From contig NZ_CYGX02000043.1 in the NCBI RefSeq assembly GCF_900019265.1, positions 1 through 33,173 of the forward strand: DNA of 33,173 nucleotides. The letters run 5' to 3'. The notes beneath the pieces are model-generated. The model was given only the letters and a program-made list of their open reading frames with translations. It was not told where the DNA came from and did not search any database. The position numbers and the translations under genes are program-made. Shown piece by piece: positions 7,772 through 15,453 of this stretch. Position 1 is the first letter of the stretch. Each line of letters opens with the position of its first letter. Source of the stretch: Paraburkholderia ribeironis. GTDB taxonomy: Bacteria > Pseudomonadota > Gammaproteobacteria > Burkholderiales > Burkholderiaceae.

Positions 7772-8728
7772 TCAATCTAATGCAAGCACCGTAACAAAGC
7801 CGTTGCTGCCACTTTCAATATCACTTTTTAAGGCAACCGGATTGTGGAGAGTGTGTTCAGTGTTCCAGATGACGCATACAAGGTGATTCGCATCTTGATG
7901 TTTTTGGTAGCGTGCAATATCGACAATTAATTCGTCGGCAATTTTTCTTTGAGAGTGAGATTTTTTGGCATATTTGACTTCGACTGCAATTTTCTCTGGC
8001 CATATTAGGAAGTCGACGCGGGAACTGGTGGCGGCGTAGCTGGGGCAGTATTCTTCAGCTCGGACATCGTCGAACTCGAGATGCAGAAATGCCCTCATCA
8101 AATCTTGCACGTCATATTCGTCGCGAACGTCCAGCGTGTCTCTCTTTTCGTGACGTCTCTCTTTGACAAGGTTGCGACTTACCTCGGGTAGGCGCTCTAC
8201 GAGGCGAACGAGGCGCTTGAGCGCCGGTTCGGTTACGCTGACATTTCCAAGCTCAAGCGCATGGTCTATGGCGTCTCTGACCTCGGTGCACATGGTGTAG
8301 GCATTTTCGACTTCGTCAAACCACGCATCACCATGCCCTTTGTTTATCTTGAGCAACTTTGCCGCGTGCATGTCAGCCATGTTGCGAAATGCAGTCGCTT
8401 CATCAATGAAACGGGCAGGAGTAGGAAATCCATCTGGAATCCTTAGATTGCTGAAGTTGGTCTCGGCGTTAAGAACGATATCCCTGATATATCCGACTAC
8501 CTCATTGAAGTTAGCGTACGGCTCTCCGTCGCGCCCGTATCGGGCGCCTCCAGCTTCCGTCATCGCGACGCGATACGTTTTGTGATGAGTGTCGAGAAAC
8601 TGCCTAAGGTATTTAAGCGTTGGTTTGAGCGTCTCTACAGTTGTGGTCATAGACTTTCGTGCTGTCACGTATTTGGTGAGGATACGGCTATTTTCGCTCA
8701 AGAAGTCGGAGTTCGCATCCCATTGCAT
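7772..8728 (-). CDS. PD-(D/E)XK nuclease-domain protein, DpnII/MboI-like
   Basis: A 318-aa protein with a C-terminal restriction-endonuclease fold. The catalytic signature is D239 in SRVDFLIW and E250-x-K252 in IAVEVKYA, followed by a conserved-looking helix and strand (ADELIVDIARYQKH, LVCVIWN). This pattern fits the REase_DpnII-MboI-type domain found in bacterial conflict genes. The first 200 residues are helical, with no motif I recognise, and probably act as a sensor or specificity region. No partner methylase is adjacent, which argues against a classical type II restriction pair and for a stand-alone nuclease effector. The start is uncertain: ATG 8728 or ATG 8650 (removing 26 residues), neither with a strong ribosome binding site. 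It is convergent with the small gene at 7444-7686. Confidence 0.75.
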   Translation of the reverse strand: MQWDANSDFLSENSRILTKYVTARKSMTTTVETLKPTLKYLRQFLDTHHKTYRVAMTEAGGARYGRDGEPYANFNEVVGYIRDIVLNAETNFSNLRIPDGFPTPARFIDEATAFRNMADMHAAKLLKINKGHGDAWFDEVENAYTMCTEVRDAIDHALELGNVSVTEPALKRLVRLVERLPEVSRNLVKERRHEKRDTLDVRDEYDVQDLMRAFLHLEFDDVRAEEYCPSYAATSSRVDFLIWPEKIAVEVKYAKKSHSQRKIADELIVDIARYQKHQDANHLVCVIWNTEHTLHNPVALKSDIESGSNGFVTVLALD

Positions 8729-9215
8729 CCCGCGCAGAAGAGTTAGAAAGACAGCAACGCTAGAAATGACACGTCCGTGGGAATCGGTCGCTCGTGCTGG
8801 ATTCCAGTTGAATCATAGAGGCTCTGCCGGGCGATTCAATTGTTGAAATTAAAGGGCGACATGGTGTTTTTTGCCAATGTCGCCGATGTGGCGCGCAGGA
8901 ATGCGCGCAATTTCGCGACTTGTGCATCACACCCTCCGAGTCGCTACCGTCACATTAACCAATCTGGCCTGCGGCGACCCACGCTTGGTGTCACGGGCAG
9001 GCCTCCGGCTGGCAATAGGGGGGGGCGCCCCGAAACCTCTAGTGGTCGGCTTCCCAAAGCGCTGTACTTTTTGAGTTTTGTACAGTACCGCGAACGCCTT
9101 GTCCGACAAGGGTTTTCGGCATGTACGCGTGCATGCGTACAGCCTGTTTTTTTGCACACGAACAGGTATCAAAGCACCTAAGAAAACGTGCGAGAACGTT
9201 GTGAGCAGACGCATA
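8729..9215. other. Gene-free stretch with a cluster of hairpins
   Basis: No convincing gene lies between the nuclease gene and the XRE gene. Frames here are low-complexity or Arg/Pro rich. Several perfect short inverted repeats occur: GCGCGC 8891-8896 with 8903-8908; CTGTAC 9062-9067 with GTACAG 9080-9085; CCTTGT 9097-9102 with ACAAGG 9106-9111 (3-base loop); TGTACGC 9122-9128 with GCGTACA 9135-9141; CCTGTT 9143-9148 with AACAGG 9161-9166. The last four fall within about 105 bases. They may be part of a structured RNA, a recombination or replication site of a former element, or termination signals for the XRE gene. The spacing looks non-random, but I cannot assign a function. Confidence 0.45.
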
Positions 9216-9584
9216 TCAGTCCTTCGAAGTGTTTTTGCGCAGCCGCGCTTCGGCCGAAGCCCGCGCCCTTGCGCGCCCCAGGTCGATGGCCTTGCGGACG
9301 TCCCTCTCAATGGCGCCCTTGTCATGCTCCGGGGCCGCCAGATTGCCAAGCTCACCATCCCGTTGAATAAGCCAGAGCGCGGTCGCAACGATGCCGATGC
9401 CCACTGAGGGGTCACCCGCCTCAAGGCGCTGCAACGTGGGAACAGAAACCCCCATCCTCTTGGCCCAGGTTTTCAGCGACTCCTTGCGCCGCAGGCGTGC
9501 CACCGCAAGGTCGGCCCCCAGCTTTTCAAGAGCGCTGACAGTAGCGGGTGGGAGTTGCAGGAGGGCACGGGAGGTCTTTGGCAT
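9216..9584 (-). CDS. XRE-family HTH protein, HipB-like, orphan
   Basis: A 122-aa protein with an XRE helix-turn-helix at about residues 22-75 (LGADLAVARLRRKESLKTWA, then MGVSVPTLQRLEAGDPSVG). An Ala/Arg-rich helical tail follows (RARARASAEARLRKN). This architecture is common for antitoxins encoded just before a HipA-family kinase toxin. No hipA-like gene is present downstream on the minus strand, so the gene seems orphaned. It probably acts as a DNA-binding regulator, perhaps of itself. The start at ATG 9584 has no ribosome binding site, but it lies only eight bases beyond a good -10 element, so translation may be leaderless. Confidence 0.8.
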   Translation of the reverse strand: MPKTSRALLQLPPATVSALEKLGADLAVARLRRKESLKTWAKRMGVSVPTLQRLEAGDPSVGIGIVATALWLIQRDGELGNLAAPEHDKGAIERDVRKAIDLGRARARASAEARLRKNTSKD

Positions 9585-9592
9585 ACAAATAG

Positions 9593-9620
9593 ATAATAGT
9601 GCGCATGGTCATTTCGTCAA
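9593..9620 (-). promoter_or_regulatory. Sigma-70-type promoter of the orphan XRE gene
   Basis: On the minus strand, TTGACG (9615-9620) and TATTAT (9593-9598) are separated by 16 bases, a close match to a housekeeping sigma-70 promoter. The ATG of the XRE gene (9582-9584) is eight bases past the -10, so transcription would start at or next to the start codon. That predicts a leaderless or near-leaderless mRNA, consistent with the missing ribosome binding site. Confidence 0.6.
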
Positions 9621-9709
9621 TATCTATGTGTATGTTCATGCTGGTCGCAGTGGAGTTGGCTTGCTCCCTCAATAGACAGACAATACCTTTACGAGGAACA
9701 TGAAGGCCC

Positions 9710-9895
9710 GTGCTCCAACGCGCCAAGGTGCCAAACGAGTGGAGGCAAACATGGGACGGGTCGAATGCCCAGACGCGGGCCGCGCTGGCATCGATTGAAC
9801 AGGCAGTCGCGCACGACGCACAGGCGTATCGGAACGATGCCGGGGAACTGCGGATTCCCATGCGCTGTGTCCTGGCTTACGCACTCAAAGCATAG
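9710..9895 (+). pseudogene. Possible remnant of a methyltransferase C-terminus
   Basis: A 61-codon frame beginning at GTG 9710 encodes a normal-looking peptide ending GELRIPMRCVLAYALKA. That ending resembles the last strand and helix of class I SAM-dependent methyltransferases, where a RIPxRxVLA-type ending is common. No upstream methyltransferase body is present, and the rest of the 9621-10126 interval shows no gene. It may be a scar from an earlier gene interrupted by insertion of the neighbouring system, or a small gene of unknown function. The likeness is from memory of the family style, not a search. The remaining interval holds a short inverted repeat, CGGAT/ATCCG at 9996-10009. Confidence 0.28.
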
Positions 9896-10126
9896 CGCTG
9901 GCTGCTTTAGACCCTCACGATGTGATTCTGCAACTCGGTACCGAATGGCAACTAGGCATGTCATCATGCCGATGTTCGCGAATCCCCAAAAACACCGGAT
10001 TGATATCCGCCAAGCGATTAAAATTCCCGCAGTATATGTGTTTTGTGCGGCGCAACAATATGGGGCGCGGCCGACTGTGCACCGTCAGTCACAGACTAGA
10101 AATCGCGAACGCCAGCGGGGGCAAAT

Positions 10127-13100
10127 GTGAACGTGTTTGAGTTTCGTCAGAATCTCGTCAACGAATACGCGGACTTCACCAGAAGCTTCACGCGTATCAA
10201 AGCCGGCGACATTCGGGCGTTCGTTGACGCCGAATATGCATCGCAGAAATATTGGCCAGAGCCGCTCATTCAGGTCAACCCTAATTTTCAACCCGGAGGG
10301 ACGGTTGAGGCATTGTGTCAGGCTGGTCTACTCGATGCGCATTGTGCCGAAATTTTTCGCTTTGGCAAGACGAAGACATCGGCCGGACAATCGCTGCCTC
10401 TATATAAGCATCAGGTCGAAGCTATCAGCCTAGCTGCGGCTGGCGAAAGCTACGTCTTGACCACAGGCACCGGCTCGGGCAAGTCACTTTCCTACTTCAT
10501 CCCTATCATCGATGCCTGTCTCAAGGCCAAGGCGGTCGACAACGCGCGGCGTACACGTGCCATCGTTGTCTATCCCATGAACGCGTTGGCCAACAGCCAA
10601 CTCGAGGAACTAAAGAAGTTCTTGGGCTCGGAGCCGGGCATGCAGCCGGTGACGTTTGGCCGCTTTACGGGGCAGGAAGGGCCCGACGAACGCGAGCTGA
10701 TGAAGGACAATCCGCCTGATATTTTGTTGACCAACTTCATGATGCTCGAACTGCTGCTGACGCGGCAGACCGCGATTGACCAAGAGGTCATCGCCAATGC
10801 GAAGGGATTGAAGTTTTTGGTTCTCGATGAGTTGCACACGTATCGCGGGCGTCAGGGGGCGGACGTCGCTTTACTGGTTCGTCGCGTTCGAGAGGCATTG
10901 TCCGAAAATCTTGTTTGCATCGGGACTTCGGCCACGATGGCCACCGATGGCACCGAAGTGGAACGCAATGCAAAGGTGGCTGAGGTCGCCTCACGGTTGT
11001 TCGGCACACGGATTCCCGTGACCAACATCATTACCGAAACACTCCGTCGTACCACGCCTGAAGTGGAGACGGAAAAAACCATTTCGAAGGCTCTGGCCGC
11101 TGCTATCCAGGCTGAAGTTCCAATGGACCTGAGCTTCGATGAGATGGCCAAACACCCGGTGTCGGTGTGGGTCGAACTGACGTTGGGGCTTACCTACGAG
11201 AGCGGCAAGCCGAGACGAGCGAAGCCAAAGACGCTGAAGGACGCTGTCAAGCTACTAGCGGAAGCGACTGGTTTGCCCGAGGAGCGCTGTGGCGAGTACT
11301 TGAAAAAGTTCCTTTTGCGCGCCTACAACACTACCGACGTCACCGGCAAGTCACTGTTTGCATTCAAGCTGCATCAATTTATCTCCGCAGGCGGAAAGGT
11401 CTTCGCGACCTTAGAGTCACCAGGCAAGCGCGCACTGACGTTGGAGGGTCAACAGTTCGTCTCTGGAGACCGCTCGCGACACTTGTATAACGTCCATTTC
11501 TGCCGGGATTGTGGCCAGGAATATATTCCCGTATGGGACCAAAACGAGACAGAAGGCCGCACATTCAAAGTTCGCAACATCGACGAGCGCGACCTCGAGG
11601 ATGACGGTGTCAGGTCGGGTTATCTGATGCCTGACGTTGATGGCACATGGAGCAGTACTGAAGCCGAAAACCTTCCGGAAACATGGGTCGAGGAAAGAGC
11701 AGACGGCGAATGGCGAATCAAATCCACGTATAAAAAATTTGTCCCACAAGCGGTCAGAGTGGGAACTGATGGCGTCGTCGCAACTGACGGCGGAATGGCG
11801 GCGTGGTTCGTTCCAGGAAGCTTCCGCTTCTGCCTTGGTTGTGGCGTGGTGCAGACCACGAGTGGAAAGGATTCGTTGCGACTTACATCTCTGTCTGGAG
11901 AAGGGCGGAGCTCGGCAACGACCATGCTCACCCTTTCTTCCTTACGCTACCTCTACGAGCAGGACAATGAGCTTTCGCCCGAAGCAAAAAAGGTTTTGGG
12001 CTTTTCAGATAACCGGCAGGACGCGGCGCTGCAAGCCGGTCATTTCAATGATTTTTTGCAGGTTCTGCTTACGCGAGCGGCCTTGTACTCTGCGCTTGAA
12101 TCAGCGCCTGAGAAAACTCTTGCGGAGAGGGATATTGCAAACGCAGTATTCGAGGCGCTTGGCTTCCATCGCGATGACTACAGCGTCCGTGCCGAATACA
12201 TGCAGCAGCCCGGTGTCAAAGGCGCGGCGCGTCGGCAGGTCCAAGATGCCATGCGTGCCATCCTCGGTTATCGAGCATTTTCCGACCTGCGTCGAGGTTG
12301 GCGCTACAACAATCCCAACCTCGAACAGCTGGGTCTATTGGAAATCCAGTACCAGGATATTGATGATTGCGCGGCCGACCAGGATGAATGGACGGAGGCG
12401 CCTCGGGTGCTCCAGGCTGCGAGTCCTGCCGAACGTGCGTTTGTGCTGCGGAAGCTGCTCAACTTCATGCGCGAAGGCCTGTGCATTGCATCGCGCTACC
12501 TTGACCGCTCTGAACTTGACCAGATGCGCACTCTCAGCTTTGCCAACCTCTCCGAACCTTGGGGATTTACAGAAGACGAGCGACCTACCACTGCCAGATG
12601 GTTTGTCACCGCACGCCCAACAGATGAAGAGAGCGCGCGTCTGAAACGTCAGAGGCTCGAAGAGTACTTGCTCATCGGGTCCAGTCGTTCGCGGCTTGGG
12701 CGCGAACTCCGAAGGAGTAGTACATGGGGCGGTCACAACCCGTTCTACAAGGACATCAACGACAAGACATACGGCGCAGTCATTGAAGCGTTACTGAAAG
12801 CAGCGAAACAGTATGGCCTGGTCCAAGACGAACAGACCGACTTTAGTCTAACTGGATGGCAGCTAAAAGGCAGCCAAATGTTGTGGACAGCTGGAAGCGG
12901 AGTCAGCGCACGGCTGTCTCAGGACAATGCATTTTTTCGCAATCTCTACCGTAACATCGCGAAGCTCCTGACCGAGCCGGCACATCGATTGTTCGATTTT
13001 GAGGCGCGAGAGCACACTGCCCAGGTTGAACAGGAAGACCGGCTTGAACGTGAAGCGCGTTTCCGCTATACGGAGAAGGACCGTGATGCGTGGCGTGAGC

Positions 13101-15451
13101 GGTATGGGCATGAGCTGGAATGGCTGCCCGTACTCTTTTGCTCACCGACCATGGAGCTTGGCGTCGACATTTCTTCCCTCAATACCGTCTACATGCGCAA
13201 TGTACCGCCGACGCCGGCAAACTATGCGCAGCGAAGCGGTCGAGCCGGACGCGCCGGACAGCCGGCGCTCGTCATTACATATTGCGCGAGCCAAAGCCCG
13301 CATGACCAGTACTACTTCCGGGAGCCCGTCCGCATGGTTCACGGTCAGGTTAACCCGCCATCGCTGGACCTTGCCAACCGTGAGTTGGTGCAAAGCCACT
13401 TGCAGGCAATCTGGCTAGCTGAGACGGGGAAAAAGCTTGGCAACAGTATCCGCGACCTGCTTGATATGGAAAAACCTGCGGAGCTACCGTTGTCTGGTGA
13501 CTTGGCCGACGACCTTGGGCAGCCTGCCGCGCGGCAAAGGGCTCAACAACGAGGACTGGCAGTTCTTCAGATGCTGCAGGACGAGCTCACACCAGAGCGA
13601 GCAACATGGTTCACGCCTTCGTGGCCGGAAGAGGTGTTCCAGCGCGCATTCAACGAATTCGATTTATCGTTGAACCGTTGGCGAGACCTCTATCGTGCGA
13701 CAGTGCGCCAGATTGAGCTCAACTACCGCATTGAAAACAATCCTGCGGCGAGCGAGCGCGAGCGTCGCGAGGCTCAGCAGCGGCACAATGAGGCACGCAA
13801 ACAGCGCGACCTGTTGCTGGCGGGCGACAGTGCATTCAATAGCGATTTCTACACATACCGTTATCTTGCAAGCCAGGGGTTCTTGCCTGGTTATAACTTC
13901 CCGCGCCTGCCGCTCCTGGCGTACATCCCGGCTCGGCGCGGCAACATCGGACGCGAAAGTTTTCTTTCGCGTCCGCGCTTTCTTGCTCTGAGCGAATTCG
14001 GACCCTATAGCCTTATTTACCACGAAGGCAGTCAGTACCGCGTGACCAAAGCGTTACTCACTATAAGCGGACAGGACCAAGTCGCCGAGGGCGCCAATTT
14101 GCCGACCGAGGTGGCTCGCCTCTGTCCAGTATGTGGCTATGGTCACTTCCGCACGCAGCGCGATGCCGACCGATGCATTTCGTGTGGTGCGTCGCTGGAC
14201 GAAGCGAAGATTGTGAAAAATCTGTATCGCATCGAAAACGTCGCCACAAGGCGTGTCGAGCGCATTACCGCCAACGAGGAAGAGCGGGTCCGACAAGGTT
14301 ACGAAATGCAGACCACATTGCAGTTCGCGGAAGCGGACGGCAAGCTGCAAAGAATGAGGGCTACTGTCAAGGATGAACAGGGTCCGCTGCTTGAGTTGCA
14401 ATACGGGCCAGCTGCAACTATCTGGCGAATGAACTACGGCTGGAAGCGTCGCAAAAATAAATCGGAGCAGGGATTTCTTATTAATCCCGTTACTGGCCAA
14501 TGGAAGGGCGGAGAAAATGGAGCAGGCGACGATGATAGTGACGATGCGTCGCCCGACAAGACCACGCCACAGACCATTGTCCCATTTGTGGAAGACCGCA
14601 GGAACATCCTGGTGGTCATGCCGCATCCGCGACTGGGCGTCCTATCGCCAATCACAATGACCACGCTGCAGTACGCTTTGAAGCGGGGTATAGAGTCGGT
14701 TTATCAGCTTGAAGAAAGCGAGTTGATGGCTGAGCCCTTGCCAGGACGCGACTTGCGACAATCCATCCTGTTCTTTGAGGCAGCCGAAGGCGGTGCAGGC
14801 GTGTTGACCCGTATTGCGACAGAGACCGAAGCGTTACGGTCGGTCGCTGCCGAGGCGCTCGAAATTATGCACTTCAATCGTCCGGTGGAAGGCCATTCAT
14901 GGAAAAAGACGGAATTGACGCAAGAGACGGACGACCACGGTCATCCCCTTTGTGAAGCCGGCTGCTATAAGTGCCTGCTGTCATATTACAACCAGCCCGA
15001 CCATCTTCTTATTGACCGCCAAGACCATGATGCAGATGGTCTTGTGCTCGACATATTGTGCCGATTGACCCGCTCCAGTTCTGAAAGGGAAAACCCCGAA
15101 CGAGCTATCGACGCGCACGTTTCCAACCTCGAGTTGACGTCGAACAGTAGCCTCGCAAATAGATGGCTAACTCACGTTGACGAACGTGGCTATCTGAAAC
15201 CGGACCGTGCCCACCATCAGCTCGCGACGGTCGGTGTAGCTGCCGATTTTTTCTACGACGACTACAACCTAGTCGTTTTTGTCGACGACACGCATCACGA
15301 GAGCGATAACACGCGCGCGAAGGACGCCGAAATCGACAGACGCCTAGAGGACCTAGGGTACATCGTCGTGCGATTCGCCAACGAACCCCATTCGTGGCCC
15401 GCTGTGTTCGCGGCCAATGTGGACCTGTTTGGTCCTGGTAATAAAGACTGA
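10127..15451 (+). CDS. DISARM-like DEAD/DEAH helicase-DUF1998-nuclease fusion
   Basis: A 1774-aa protein, first gene of the core operon. The N-terminal superfamily 2 helicase has Walker A TGTGSGKS (113-120), DELH (234-237), GTSATM, and motif VI QRSGRAGRAG (1035 onward). Cysteine pairs C459/C462 and C569/C572 may form one inserted zinc site, and C1333/C1336 and C1350/C1353 another. A DUF1998-type region ends with CEAGCYKC (1609-1616). It thus combines in one chain what DISARM splits into DrmA (helicase) and DrmB (DUF1998). After this, residues about 1690-1770 form a Vsr/DUF559-like nuclease-like module: ADFFYDDYNLVVFVDDTHHE (D1707, D1720, D1721, H1723, H1724), then a charged helix and GYIVVRF. 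The start GTG 10127 has an AGCGGGGG-type ribosome binding site. The next gene begins two bases after the stop. Inferred role: ATP-driven DNA translocation coupled to cleavage of unmodified invading DNA. Confidence 0.85.
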   Translation: MNVFEFRQNLVNEYADFTRSFTRIKAGDIRAFVDAEYASQKYWPEPLIQVNPNFQPGGTVEALCQAGLLDAHCAEIFRFGKTKTSAGQSLPLYKHQVEAISLAAAGESYVLTTGTGSGKSLSYFIPIIDACLKAKAVDNARRTRAIVVYPMNALANSQLEELKKFLGSEPGMQPVTFGRFTGQEGPDERELMKDNPPDILLTNFMMLELLLTRQTAIDQEVIANAKGLKFLVLDELHTYRGRQGADVALLVRRVREALSENLVCIGTSATMATDGTEVERNAKVAEVASRLFGTRIPVTNIITETLRRTTPEVETEKTISKALAAAIQAEVPMDLSFDEMAKHPVSVWVELTLGLTYESGKPRRAKPKTLKDAVKLLAEATGLPEERCGEYLKKFLLRAYNTTDVTGKSLFAFKLHQFISAGGKVFATLESPGKRALTLEGQQFVSGDRSRHLYNVHFCRDCGQEYIPVWDQNETEGRTFKVRNIDERDLEDDGVRSGYLMPDVDGTWSSTEAENLPETWVEERADGEWRIKSTYKKFVPQAVRVGTDGVVATDGGMAAWFVPGSFRFCLGCGVVQTTSGKDSLRLTSLSGEGRSSATTMLTLSSLRYLYEQDNELSPEAKKVLGFSDNRQDAALQAGHFNDFLQVLLTRAALYSALESAPEKTLAERDIANAVFEALGFHRDDYSVRAEYMQQPGVKGAARRQVQDAMRAILGYRAFSDLRRGWRYNNPNLEQLGLLEIQYQDIDDCAADQDEWTEAPRVLQAASPAERAFVLRKLLNFMREGLCIASRYLDRSELDQMRTLSFANLSEPWGFTEDERPTTARWFVTARPTDEESARLKRQRLEEYLLIGSSRSRLGRELRRSSTWGGHNPFYKDINDKTYGAVIEALLKAAKQYGLVQDEQTDFSLTGWQLKGSQMLWTAGSGVSARLSQDNAFFRNLYRNIAKLLTEPAHRLFDFEAREHTAQVEQEDRLEREARFRYTEKDRDAWRERYGHELEWLPVLFCSPTMELGVDISSLNTVYMRNVPPTPANYAQRSGRAGRAGQPALVITYCASQSPHDQYYFREPVRMVHGQVNPPSLDLANRELVQSHLQAIWLAETGKKLGNSIRDLLDMEKPAELPLSGDLADDLGQPAARQRAQQRGLAVLQMLQDELTPERATWFTPSWPEEVFQRAFNEFDLSLNRWRDLYRATVRQIELNYRIENNPAASERERREAQQRHNEARKQRDLLLAGDSAFNSDFYTYRYLASQGFLPGYNFPRLPLLAYIPARRGNIGRESFLSRPRFLALSEFGPYSLIYHEGSQYRVTKALLTISGQDQVAEGANLPTEVARLCPVCGYGHFRTQRDADRCISCGASLDEAKIVKNLYRIENVATRRVERITANEEERVRQGYEMQTTLQFAEADGKLQRMRATVKDEQGPLLELQYGPAATIWRMNYGWKRRKNKSEQGFLINPVTGQWKGGENGAGDDDSDDASPDKTTPQTIVPFVEDRRNILVVMPHPRLGVLSPITMTTLQYALKRGIESVYQLEESELMAEPLPGRDLRQSILFFEAAEGGAGVLTRIATETEALRSVAAEALEIMHFNRPVEGHSWKKTELTQETDDHGHPLCEAGCYKCLLSYYNQPDHLLIDRQDHDADGLVLDILCRLTRSSSERENPERAIDAHVSNLELTSNSSLANRWLTHVDERGYLKPDRAHHQLATVGVAADFFYDDYNLVVFVDDTHHESDNTRAKDAEIDRRLEDLGYIVVRFANEPHSWPAVFAANVDLFGPGNKD

Positions 15452-15453
15452 AA

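Noticed and set aside
8840..9181. Plus-strand 113-codon frame, and minus-strand frame 8927-9424, in the hairpin region
   Set aside because: Both are rich in Arg, Pro, Thr and Ser, lack a credible ribosome binding site and cross perfect hairpins. They read like unselected frames, perhaps a decayed satellite-phage leader.
9996..10009. CGGAT/ATCCG palindrome as operator of the core operon
   Set aside because: Five-base arms are expected by chance, and no second copy or good promoter was seen nearby.
11637..12644. Plus-strand 335-codon frame inside the helicase gene
   Set aside because: It is an out-of-frame shadow, Arg/Ser/Cys rich and without motifs, while the helicase frame has intact catalytic motifs.
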